A stretch of 64,000 nucleotides of DNA from Virgibacillus dokdonensis. Its GTDB lineage: Bacteria; Bacillota; Bacilli; Bacillales; Amphibacillaceae. Below the pieces are notes generated by a model, which saw only the letters and a program-made list of their open reading frames with translations, made no database searches and was not told where the DNA came from. The stretch is from assembly GCF_900166595.1 (NCBI RefSeq), contig NZ_LT745763.1:2786986-2850985 (forward strand), read 5' to 3'. Positions 38,452 through 46,653 of this stretch are shown here, in pieces (within the stretch, counting starts at the first letter, position 1; each line of letters begins with the position of its first letter). The position numbers and the translations under genes were made by a program.

Positions 38452-38859
38452 TTAATCATCAAACGAGTAATACGTTTTTTGTCTCTCTTTGTCTTCTTCT
38501 ATTCGTCTTTCTTTTTGCGCTTCATACTGTTGTAAGTCTTTTTTTAATTTCTCTCTACAAGAGATACATAAATTGCCTGCAGTGATGTAGTTACCACAAT
38601 GACTACATGGATAACCAATGTTCGGGAACTCAGATGGCAATAAACGTTTTTCTTTAATAAATTTAATAATTAATTCCTCATCTACACCTGTGTTTTCAAC
38701 AATTTCAGACATTGTCGCTTCTCTATTTTTTCGTTTGGACATAAATTGATAAACGGTTCGAAACGCTTCCTCCTCTTGTTGGTAGCAATTTTGACAAATT
38801 GTACGTGCTCCTTTTAAGAATAAACGATCACAACGAGAACAGTTTGCTAATTCTGCCAT
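38452..38859 (-). CDS. yvyF: YvyF flagellar operon zinc-ribbon protein
   Basis: 135 aa. Two CxxC pairs at the N-terminus (CSRC, CQNC) and two in the second half (CSHC, CISC), with a helical region between resembling a winged helix (MSEIVENTGVDEELIIKFIK). Proposed regulator of flagellar genes; not proven. ATG at 38859 with GTGGGG 7 bases upstream is preferred over the longer frame to 38898. Lies between comFC and flgM as in B. subtilis. Confidence 0.87.
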   Translation of the reverse strand: MAELANCSRCDRLFLKGARTICQNCYQQEEEAFRTVYQFMSKRKNREATMSEIVENTGVDEELIIKFIKEKRLLPSEFPNIGYPCSHCGNYITAGNLCISCREKLKKDLQQYEAQKERRIEEDKERQKTYYSFDD

Positions 38860-38925
38860 AATAGATCCCCACTTTCCATTGATATCCGCTTCAAGCATTT
38901 TCTCATATTATAACACGGTCATACA

Positions 38926-39606
38926 TTAGCTTCGAATAAGTGTAAAGGATAATACATTGGGGCAGCCTTGCTCTAACAATACTTTAGCAGCGTGCCTCAA
39001 TGTCACTCCTGTCGTATATATATCATCGACTAAAATAACCGGTTTGTTAAGCGGTTTTTTTAATCTAAAAGGATTTACAGAATTCAACCTTTCTTCTTTT
39101 GATTTTTTTGCTTGTTTTTCACTCCCGATCCGTTCTAAATAATTCGCTTTTGGGATAGGGAGAAACTCAGCTAACATGGCTGCTTGATTAAATCCACGCT
39201 CCTCTTGTCTTTCTTCACTTAAAGGAATCGGCACTGCTACATATGCCTTTGAAGTAGTCTTTATCATGCGTTTAAAGTGGATACGAAATGTTTTTTTAAA
39301 CACATTACCAAGTTCATAATCTCCTTGATACTTCCATTTCGTGATGATTTCTTGCATAAAATTACTATACGGGTAAACCGAATAGTTACTAGCTAAACTA
39401 TCCTTTGAAGGAGCTTTTTCCCAATGGATACAGTCCAAACATTTCCCTTCCGTACTCGAACGACTGCATCTTGTGCAACGTGGGCCATCTATTGCCACTA
39501 ATAACTGATTGCAAGCATCACAAATAACTTTTGCTTCTGGATAAAGCATGGTTCTCCACGTTACTTCAGGGAGAATATTCTTTTCACAAAGTAGACATGT
39601 CATCAT
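38926..39606 (-). CDS. comFC: Competence protein ComFC (phosphoribosyltransferase-like)
   Basis: 226 aa. Two zinc pairs (CLLC...CDAC, CTRC...CLDC) then a PRTase domain with the PRPP loop VILVDDIYTTGVTLRH. Needed for DNA uptake during transformation; acts with ComFA on the cytoplasmic side. Starts inside the comFA stop (4-base ATGA-type overlap) with AGGAGG 6 bases upstream. comFB, present between them in B. subtilis, is missing. Confidence 0.93.
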   Translation of the reverse strand: MMTCLLCEKNILPEVTWRTMLYPEAKVICDACNQLLVAIDGPRCTRCSRSSTEGKCLDCIHWEKAPSKDSLASNYSVYPYSNFMQEIITKWKYQGDYELGNVFKKTFRIHFKRMIKTTSKAYVAVPIPLSEERQEERGFNQAAMLAEFLPIPKANYLERIGSEKQAKKSKEERLNSVNPFRLKKPLNKPVILVDDIYTTGVTLRHAAKVLLEQGCPNVLSFTLIRS

Positions 39607-41015
39607 GTAAATCCTCCTAGTTGATTCATTCTTTTAATTAAGCGAATGGCTCGCACCATGGCATTTGTTTTTCCATCATGAAAGAAAACGACTTCCCCGT
39701 CAGGATCTTCTGCGCTTCTTCCTGCCCGTCCTGCAATCTGAACGAGCGCTGCTTCATCAAATACAGAATGACCAGCGTCTATGATAGCCACATCAACAGA
39801 AGGAAAAGTTACGCCTCTTTCTAAAATGGTCGTGGTGACTAATACTAGGAGCCTTTTATTTCGAAATTGAGAAATTTTTCGTTCCCTTTCAGGATCAGAT
39901 GCATGTACAGAAGTTATTTCCGATGCATCTTTAATTATTTTCTGGTTAAAAAGAATAGTATATATATGACTAACTACTTTTTCTGTAAGAGAGATAGTTG
40001 GAAGGAAAATCAAGAGTTGACGTTGCTTGTTTTCTCGCTGACAAAGCCATCGGATAAATGCTCGAGGAGCGGTTCCCTTTTGTAATTGCTTGTGTAGAGA
40101 AAAGCACATGCACATCTGAGGAACAGGGAGCGGATAACCGTGATAACGGGTTGGCACAAAAACATGTTTCAACTGATTCCACTGTAGTTTACGTCGTTCT
40201 TTACGTCTAGGAGTAGCAGTTAAATAAATCATTGTACCTGAAGGCTTTAAAGCTCTTTCTGTCGCAAAGGCCAAAGAAGTATCTGCATGATATGGAAAAG
40301 CATCTAGCTCATCAATAATGACCACATCAAATGCATGTTCAAAGCGTAAAAGTTGATGGGTGGAAGCAATAATGATTTGCGAGGTGCCTCTCTTTTCCTT
40401 GCTACCTCCGTATAACGCTTGAATCAGTATGGTTGAAAAAGCTTCTTGTATTCTCGGAAGTAGCTCCCTTACTACATCGACTCTCGGAGTAGCAAGACAA
40501 ATGCGCATCCCTTGCCGTAAAGCTGCTTCAATACCAGCAAATAGCATCTCTGTTTTTCCAGATCCGCAAACAGCCCATACTAAAAGCGAGGATTCTTGCT
40601 GCAAAATAGCATCACGGATTGTTTCAGAAGCCTTGGATTGCGCACCAGTAAGTTGACCTTCCCATGTACAAGCCCACTCATGCTTTTGCCAACAAGCTGG
40701 CTCACCATTCCACCGATACAGTGGTTCTGTCTCCATTACTCGTCCCATTTGGATGCAATTACGACAGTATGCAATAAGGCGTTTCTGATTAAGATCATGC
40801 ATGTTGGAGAATTGAGATTTTTTTCGATTTCCGCAACGTCGACATATTTTGATAAACGGGGTTTTCATGATAGATGGGATAGGGGTCAATATGTTTTGCT
40901 CGAGAGAGGCGTGGAATAGTTCTTCATCAAGAGGAATTTCTTTTCGGAGCAGTAATTTTCCATCACAATGTTTGACAAGTTCTAGATATAGCGAAGTAGT
41001 AAGTTTTTCTATCAT
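39603..41015 (-). CDS. comFA: Competence DNA-uptake helicase ComFA
   Basis: 470 aa DEAD-type ATPase that pulls transforming single strands through ComEC. Four-cysteine zinc finger (CRRC ... CRNC, about residues 58-86), Walker A VCGSGKTEM near 149, IIDELDAFP near 235, YLTATPRR, and C-terminal QIAGRAGRS. GGAG 5 bases or so before the ATG. A degenerate ComK-like AAAA/TTTT pair exists upstream (41093-41108). Intact competence genes suggest that transformability could be retained. Confidence 0.95.
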   Translation of the reverse strand: MIEKLTTSLYLELVKHCDGKLLLRKEIPLDEELFHASLEQNILTPIPSIMKTPFIKICRRCGNRKKSQFSNMHDLNQKRLIAYCRNCIQMGRVMETEPLYRWNGEPACWQKHEWACTWEGQLTGAQSKASETIRDAILQQESSLLVWAVCGSGKTEMLFAGIEAALRQGMRICLATPRVDVVRELLPRIQEAFSTILIQALYGGSKEKRGTSQIIIASTHQLLRFEHAFDVVIIDELDAFPYHADTSLAFATERALKPSGTMIYLTATPRRKERRKLQWNQLKHVFVPTRYHGYPLPVPQMCMCFSLHKQLQKGTAPRAFIRWLCQRENKQRQLLIFLPTISLTEKVVSHIYTILFNQKIIKDASEITSVHASDPERERKISQFRNKRLLVLVTTTILERGVTFPSVDVAIIDAGHSVFDEAALVQIAGRAGRSAEDPDGEVVFFHDGKTNAMVRAIRLIKRMNQLGGFT

Positions 41016-41081
41016 CTTTATCTCCTTTGATTGTATTAATTATAGAAAGTAGGATAGATAGCAATAGGGGTACATTTTTTT

Positions 41082-41162
41082 GAAAAACCTGGATTTTTAC
41101 CAAATCTTTATCGCAGAACAACGGCAGTGTTTTTCTTATAATCTAAACCTTAAAACTTTTTG
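41082..41162 (+). repeat. Dispersed intergenic repeat, family 1, copy G
   Basis: GAAAAACCTGGATTTTTACC, AAATCTTTATCGCAGAACAA, CGGCAGTGTTTTTCTTATAA, then CTTAAAACTTTTTG. Lies upstream of comFA. The remaining gap to 41427 carries the promoter of the SCP2 gene. Confidence 0.65.
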
Positions 41163-41282
41163 CTCACCTATACTTACCTATAGGAAAACAAAAATTTATA
41201 ATTACTTATCTGCTGACATATGGTGTTTAGAGAGGGTATATAGTCAATCATAGCAAATGAAATAGGGTTTATAAAGTGACAA

Positions 41283-41332
41283 TTGCAAGTTTTCTTTCGC
41301 GCAACTATAAGAGGAGATTTTCTCTAGAAAAT
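41283..41332 (+). promoter_or_regulatory. SigmaA-type promoter and inverted repeat of the SCP2 gene
   Basis: TTGCAA (41283), 17 bases, TATAAG (41306). Immediately after, ATTTTC-TCTA-GAAAAT (41317-41332) is a perfect inverted repeat around the likely start of transcription, a plausible operator. About 100 bases of leader precede the ATG at 41428. Confidence 0.55.
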
Positions 41333-41427
41333 TTCGTTAAAAACCCTACTTTATTCGTGCTAGTACAAAATGATACGAACTTTTATAATTTAAACGAATT
41401 GAGCTCTTATAAGGAGGATATAATTAT

Positions 41428-41775
41428 ATGTCACAAACCGCTAACCTGCTTAAGAAAATGACGAAAGCTCTAAAAGAAGATACTTCCTTAATAGATGATA
41501 TGGATGTCGTCTATCAGTTTAATTTTAAAAGCGATTATCCAACCACTTATCAACTACTATTACGCGGAAAAGACAGTTATGTTGTAGAGGGAAAAACAAA
41601 AAAAGCAGATTGTATTTTATTTATGAAAGAAGAGCATTTTCTTCAGCTAGCGACAGGTGAATTAACCGGGACTAAGGCGCTCTTTACTGGTAAGTTAAAA
41701 ATGGAAGGCAATGTGAAATTGGCCTTAAAATTAGAGCATATTCTATCTGCTTATAATCAACATAAGACCGTTTAA
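41428..41775 (+). CDS. SCP2 sterol-carrier-domain protein
   Basis: 115 aa stand-alone SCP2 domain: VVYQFNFKSDYPTTYQLLLR, DCILFMKEEHFLQLATGELT, ALFTGKLKMEGNVKLALKLE are the family core. SCP2 domains bind acyl-CoA, fatty acids or other lipids in the cytoplasm. AAGGAGG lies 8 bases before the ATG. Convergent with, and 3 bases from, the LuxR-type gene whose upstream region carries a FadR-like operator; this points to a fatty-acid-linked locus (inference). Confidence 0.85.
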   Translation: MSQTANLLKKMTKALKEDTSLIDDMDVVYQFNFKSDYPTTYQLLLRGKDSYVVEGKTKKADCILFMKEEHFLQLATGELTGTKALFTGKLKMEGNVKLALKLEHILSAYNQHKTV

Positions 41776-42801
41776 ATTTTAAATGATCCCTTTTCTAATT
41801 GCATACGCAACCGCTTCTGTCCTGTTTTTCACCTCCATTTTTCGCATAATTGCCGTCATATAATCACGAACTGTATACTCGCTTAGATGTAATTTATCAG
41901 CCGCACTACTCGTTGACTCTCCTTCTGCCATCAGTGCTAAAACTTCAACTTCTCTCACAGTTAAGCAGAATGAGCGTTTATCTATATGCGGCTTTTTTTC
42001 GAACTTTCCAATCACTTCTCCTGCACTTTGTCCAAATTTAAGCAAAGCTGTGTATGCGTCTTGTGAGATAGAAAATTGGCTATAAGGCCCTTGATCAAGA
42101 ATAGCTGCACCTATAAGTCGGTTATTTGAAGGCTGATACAGCGGAGCAACAACTATAGACTTCAATTGAAATTTATTAATGTATTCAATAGGAAAGCTTT
42201 CCTTTGCATCCGTAATGAAAAGAGGTTGCAGATATTTCATCCCCTCTCCAAACAATTGCAATAGCTTCATTCCTTTGTCAATCAAAGGAAGATTACGCAC
42301 ATCCTCCATTATTTCTTGAATTGCTTTATTATCAAATTGATGACCTAACAAGCCACTTCCCACTCTATCATCTGATGAATAGGAAAAAATACCACATCTT
42401 TCAAAAGGTAAATAATTAATGAAGCCTTGCGTAACTAATTTCACAGATTCATCAAATGTCTTTGCTTGAATAATGGATTCATAAAACATAATAACAGAGT
42501 CTTTCCATTGCTGTTCTTGACGAGGTGCCTTTAATCTCCTTGAACTGTTTTCAAATAATTGCAATATATAGTTTATAAAAGGAATTGTATAGCCAGCTCC
42601 TTTTCTATCTATACATATTAAAAGTGTACTATACTTATAGGGTATCGTAATCGTATTTTTATTATTGGAATATGGCATACTTGAGAGTGTAAAATATTTT
42701 GTGTAAATAGAAATACCAATTAAACAAGTTCATAGAAAAAGGAAGACCCTTTTTGTAGAATAAAGTTAGCACACAAAATTCACAGAAAAGAGGTCTTCCC
42801 T

Positions 42802-43995
42802 ATGAACCATCTTACTACAGATTTAATTGAAGCACTAGCAAAAAAACAAGATATTGAAGAAGTTTTTCGCCGTCATCTAGAAGAAGCTATTAACCAATTA
42901 CTAAAGCATGAATTAACTGTATTTCTGGATTACGAACCGTATGAACGCAAGGGAGTTCATTCAGGTAACTCTCGTAATGGGTTTTATGACCGTACTTTTA
43001 AGACGGAGTACGGTGAGCTACAACTTCGTATACCAAGGGATAGGAACGGAGAATTTCAACAACAAACAGTGGCTCCATATAAGCGTTCTAATGACACGCT
43101 GGAACAGTTTGTTATTCACCTTTATGAAAAGGGAATCACAACAGATGAAATCGCACATCTAATCGAACGAATGTACGGACATCATTACACCAAACAGACC
43201 GTATCTAACTTAACAAAATTGGTAGCAGAAGATGTACAAGCATTTCATGAACGTAAATTAGAAAACCGTTACGCATGCATTTACTTAGATGCTACTCAAA
43301 TCCCTATCCGTCGTAACACGGTAGAGAAAGAGTCTGTATATATTGCAATTGGGATCACGGAAGACGGCATAAAAGAAGTATTAGACTTTACTATTGCACC
43401 AACAGAATCCGCACACGTATGGGAAGAATTGATGCAGGAACTATATCAGCGTGGTGTTGCAGACGTTCTGCTCTTCATCTCAGACGGTCTAACTGGCATG
43501 ACAGATGCTATTCACCGTGTCTATCCTAAAGCAAAGCATCAGGTGTGCTGTGTCCATGTTGCCCGCAATATTGCTAAGAAGGTTCGTGTCAAAGACCGTG
43601 CAGAGATACTTAGTGACTTTAAAACGGTTTATCATGCCATAGACAAAAAAGAAGCCCTACAAGCGTTAGAACAGTTTCAAAGCAAATGGGAAAAGACATA
43701 TCCACGTGTCATTGACGCAGTTGTAAAAAATGAACAATTATTAACATTTTATGAGTTCCCTGCCTCTATTCGACGGAGTATCTATTCGACAAATTTAATT
43801 GAAGCCTTCAATAAAGAAATAAAGAGATACGTCAAACGAAAAGAGCAGTTTCCAAACAAGGAGGCTTTAGAACGTTTTCTTGTCACGCGATTTCTAGAGT
43901 ATAATCATAAATTCAGCATGCGCTGCCATCGAGGCTTTGATCAGGCAAAATCTGAATTAGTTGCCTTGTTCGAATCTCTGGAAAATGGGACTTAG
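42802..43995 (+). CDS. IS256-family (Mutator-like) transposase
   Basis: 397 aa DDE transposase. N-terminal zinc/HTH region (LIEALAKKQDIEEVFRRHLE, then NGFYDRTFKTEYGELQLRIP), first Asp in YACIYLDATQIPIRR, second in LLFISDGLTGMTDAI, conserved CxxH as CCVHVARNI, and Glu in STNLIEAFNKEIKR. Full length and uninterrupted. AAAGAGG precedes the ATG. The short distance from the left end (about 120 bases) leaves room for a promoter. Confidence 0.95.
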   Translation: MNHLTTDLIEALAKKQDIEEVFRRHLEEAINQLLKHELTVFLDYEPYERKGVHSGNSRNGFYDRTFKTEYGELQLRIPRDRNGEFQQQTVAPYKRSNDTLEQFVIHLYEKGITTDEIAHLIERMYGHHYTKQTVSNLTKLVAEDVQAFHERKLENRYACIYLDATQIPIRRNTVEKESVYIAIGITEDGIKEVLDFTIAPTESAHVWEELMQELYQRGVADVLLFISDGLTGMTDAIHRVYPKAKHQVCCVHVARNIAKKVRVKDRAEILSDFKTVYHAIDKKEALQALEQFQSKWEKTYPRVIDAVVKNEQLLTFYEFPASIRRSIYSTNLIEAFNKEIKRYVKRKEQFPNKEALERFLVTRFLEYNHKFSMRCHRGFDQAKSELVALFESLENGT

Positions 43996-44005
43996 AACCC
44001 GCCAT

Positions 44006-44199
44006 CCTTGACCTTGTTTACGGTCGTGGTGTATATCTACTGGCGGGTGCAGAAAATATAGCCACATAAGGCTCCACCCGCTTTTTTATGGTACCACGAC
44101 CGTACTCTTCTATACTCTCGCTGGCAGGGTCCCCTATGCCCAACACAGCGAATCACAAAGAAGAGGCACAAGGTCAAGGACAAGCAGCTAACGCTGTGG
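44006..44199 (+). other. Nested inverted-repeat structure in the 3' tail of the IS256-family element
   Basis: Four stems: CCTTGACCTTGT (44006-44017) with ACAAGGTCAAGG (44168-44179); TACGGTCGTGGT (44019-44030) with ACCACGACCGTA (44093-44104); GCGGGTG (44043-44049) with CACCCGC (44075-44081) followed by TTTTTT, a terminator for the transposase; and CACAGCG (44144-44150) with CGCTGTG (44193-44199), which crosses the outer stem. More structure than a terminator needs; it may be a non-coding RNA or a DNA fold used in transposition. Confidence 0.65.
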
Positions 44200-44931
44200 C
44201 TATAGAGATTTCCTGATTATTTATTCAGAGTTAACATCTACAAAAGGGGATTTACACAAAATTATTGACACACCCGCATACTTTTTAATAGTTCTTCTGT
44301 TAAATTAAAAAAGGTGCTAGCTTTAAAATCATGAGATGGACGATTCCATTGTTTATTGCTCTGAAACCATTTGCTGATGTAAAATACTTGCTCATTTTTT
44401 TCCACGACTGCTAACCAATCAATTGGAAATTGTTCCGAATTTACAAGTTGATCTAGAAAATCATCTATAGTAAATAGAAAATCTTGTTTATCCGTAAGTA
44501 TATGGTCCCGCATCTTCATAAACACATATTGAATGGCTTGCAGGTCACTATAATCATAGTTTGACTTCCGTTTAACTACCCTATGGACAGCAATTTCCAT
44601 TAAAGTAATAACAAATTGGTTCATGGGCTGACTTACAGATTTCCTCTTCCCTACTTCGTTTATTTTAATTAATAGAGCTTCTTTATCATATTGAGAATCA
44701 AAGATTAAATCTGAAAGCACTTGTAATGAAATAGGGATTTTTGCTAACTTCGTTTCACCACTTTCAAAATAACCTGAAACTTGTTTCCAATGATACTCAA
44801 TTTGTTTTTGGTTTTCTCTTATTAAACATAAACCATACTGAAAAAAAGTATCCATATATTGGTCTAACCGCATTACTTTCGCCTCTTTTCTTTTTTTAGA
44901 TAAAAGTTAATAACCACCACCTCACGAACGA

Positions 44932-44949
44932 TGAATGATTATTCATTCA
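44932..44949. promoter_or_regulatory. FadR-type operator upstream of the LuxR-type gene
   Basis: TGAATGATTATTCATTCA is a perfect 7-4-7 inverted repeat (8-4-8 counting outer A/T) and matches the published B. subtilis FadR (YsiA) consensus TGAATGAMTANTCATTCA at all but one position. It lies 59 bases upstream of the regulator ATG, within its probable promoter. FadR represses fatty-acid beta-oxidation genes and is released by long-chain acyl-CoA. The rest of 44874-45221 contains no gene. Confidence 0.7.
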
Positions 44950-45221
44950 TAAATAGACGACATCCTATAATTTTAGGGGGATTATTGCCGCATTTTTTGA
45001 AATGCTACAATTTTCGGAATTGAATAGATAACAAAAAGAATCTACAGTTAGATTAACATCTTCAGTATAACAGATATGATTTTTCATTTCTGTACTATAA
45101 CTGAATTTATATTAACAAAAATTAAAAAGGTTTACAACACGATGGAAACATTGTTCAAAGGAGCGTGATATCAAAAAATGCAATTTAGAAAGCATTGTAA
45201 ATAAAAAAGGAGGAGATTCTC

Positions 45222-46406
45222 ATTCATAAATTCTCAAAAAAATTGATCATGGTAGTGTTGAGCTTTTTTATTGTGTTTTTCTATAGTGGTGGAATGAAGA
45301 CGGCACATGCCCAAGAAACAACAAAATCATTTAATTATGTATGTACAGCCAATACTTCTTTTGGTGAGATAGCTATTAATATGAACGTTACACCAACTGC
45401 CACAGTACCAAATAAAGTACAAGCCAATCAGGAGTTTTCTGTTTCTAATATACAGACTACTATTGGTGTAGACTTAACCGGACAAATCGAACCATTAAAG
45501 GGATTTATTAACCCATTTAACGGTCATGTAAATCAATTGAATTTAACATCGCCAAGTGAAACAGTGAATGTGTTTGGTTCGGAAGGAGTGGCTATTCCCG
45601 AGACGCCATTTGATCCCAACGATACCCTGATTTCCTTTCAAATTAGTGGCAATGATACGAATTTCAATGCAGGAGAGGATGATGTAAACATTCATGTAGG
45701 TGAAATAGAAGCAGAAATTTATGCAAAATTAGGCACGACACCAATTGATCTACCTGTCACTTGTACCCCTCCAGAAGATACACTGTTTACAACAGTAAAA
45801 GTGGAAGAAAAGCTGGATAATCAAGCACCTGTTATTACGTTAAAGGGTGATAACCCAATGACTATAAAAGTTGGAGAAACATACAACGATCCAGGAGTCA
45901 TGGCTAAAGATGAGATAGACGGGGATCTAACTAAGCAAGTAATAGTTTCTGGTGATCTGAATACTGAAAAACTAGGCGAATACAGCATTACATATACAGT
46001 AGAAGATAAAGCCGGAAATCAAGCGACAGCTACTCGAATTGTATATGTAGAAGCTGCAGAACCAGATGACGATGAAAAGCCGGGGGATGGTGAAAAACCT
46101 AGTGACGATGAAAAGCCAGAGGATGATGAAAAACCTAGTGACAGTGAAAAGCCGAGCGACGATGAAAAACCGGGTGACGGTGAAAAGCCAGGGGATGATG
46201 AAAAACAGGATGATGGCGAAAAACCGGGGGATGATGAAAAACCAGAAGAAAATAATTTAGGTGCAGGAAATGATGACAATAAACCTGGTAACGGCGTAGT
46301 GCTTCCAAATACTGCAACGAATATACCGTTCATATTATTAATCGGTGCAATACTTCTAACAGCAGGCGCGTCCATACCTTTGTTTAGAAAATATATTTTT
46401 AATTAA
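45222..46406 (+). CDS. Sortase-anchored (LPNTA) surface protein with Ig-like domain
   Basis: 394 aa if started at ATT 45222 (AAGGAGGAG 8 bases upstream gives the signal peptide MHKFSKKLIMVVLSFF, cut after TAHA); the first conventional codon in frame, TTG 45243, is 29 bases from that site and lacks the basic n-region. Then a unique N-terminal domain (about 30-195), one Ig-like DUF5011 domain (NQAPVITLKGDNPMTIKVGE to TRIVYV, about 200-280), about ten 6-residue (D/G)D(D/G)EKP repeats, LPNTA, a membrane segment and FRKYIF. LPNTA suits a class D sortase; none is in the window. Ligand unknown. Confidence 0.85.
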   Translation: MHKFSKKLIMVVLSFFIVFFYSGGMKTAHAQETTKSFNYVCTANTSFGEIAINMNVTPTATVPNKVQANQEFSVSNIQTTIGVDLTGQIEPLKGFINPFNGHVNQLNLTSPSETVNVFGSEGVAIPETPFDPNDTLISFQISGNDTNFNAGEDDVNIHVGEIEAEIYAKLGTTPIDLPVTCTPPEDTLFTTVKVEEKLDNQAPVITLKGDNPMTIKVGETYNDPGVMAKDEIDGDLTKQVIVSGDLNTEKLGEYSITYTVEDKAGNQATATRIVYVEAAEPDDDEKPGDGEKPSDDEKPEDDEKPSDSEKPSDDEKPGDGEKPGDDEKQDDGEKPGDDEKPEENNLGAGNDDNKPGNGVVLPNTATNIPFILLIGAILLTAGASIPLFRKYIFN

Positions 46407-46417
46407 ACAAGGAAATT

Positions 46418-46454
46418 GGCAGTGAAAATCTGTATTGATTTTCATTGCCTTTTT
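46418..46454 (+). terminator. Rho-independent terminator of the LPNTA protein gene
   Basis: GGCAGTGAAAATC/GATTTTCATTGCC (one mismatch), 6-base loop, then TTTTT. Twelve bases past the stop codon. A weak family-1 repeat copy may follow at about 46500-46575, before the YhgE gene. Confidence 0.88.
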
Positions 46455-46653
46455 AGAAAAAGTGCTAATAAAATCCTTTTCCTAATTTATAATCTTCAAG
46501 AAAATAGATAAATTCGACCTGTAGCCAATCCTTATAGGGGAAAGTTTCTACAAACCTTAAAATTCTAAACTGCCCACTGTACAAATGAAGTGCCTGCTTA
46601 CAAGCATTTGAACAACCCTGAAGCCAACAAGATAACTTAAAGGAGGATATGAT

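Larger units (their letters stand above)
42683..44275 (+). mobile_element. IS256-family insertion sequence (about 1.59 kb)
   Basis: Imperfect terminal repeats: left GAGAGTGTAAAATATTTTGT from 42683, right (complement from 44275) GGGTGTGTCAATAATTTTGT, then GTGTAAAT on both. Target duplication GCATACTT at 42675-42682 and 44276-44283. Single intact transposase. Unusually long 3' tail of about 280 bases after the transposase stop, with nested inverted repeats. It inserted into a LuxR-type regulator gene. Confidence 0.92.
41779..44873 (-). pseudogene. LuxR-type regulator gene split by an IS256-family insertion
   Basis: Two coding halves flank the element. The 5' half (44873 to 44276) encodes 199 residues ending LTEELLKSM; the 3' half (42678 to 41779) begins MPYSNNKNTIT, has a GAF-like sensor (ERCGIFSYSSDD...VAPLYQP) and a C-terminal LuxR HTH (LTVREVEVLALMAEGES, SEYTVRDYMTAIMRKMEVKN). 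The 8-bp repeat GCATACTT flanks the insert; removing the insert and one repeat rejoins the halves in frame (LLKSM-PYSNN) as one 497-aa protein. The 5' half has a good GAGGCG ribosome site; the 3' half has none, so the DNA-binding domain is probably not made. Confidence 0.85.

Noticed and set aside
41093..41108. ComK-box-like AAAATCCAGGTTTTT upstream of comFA
   Set aside because: Only one imperfect AT-box was found and it overlaps a family-1 dispersed repeat; too weak to list as a regulatory site.
46019..46375. Long minus-strand frame (SSPGFSPS-type repeats) opposite the DEKP region
   Set aside because: Mirror of the acidic repeats of the real plus-strand surface protein; composition is an artefact of the repeat.
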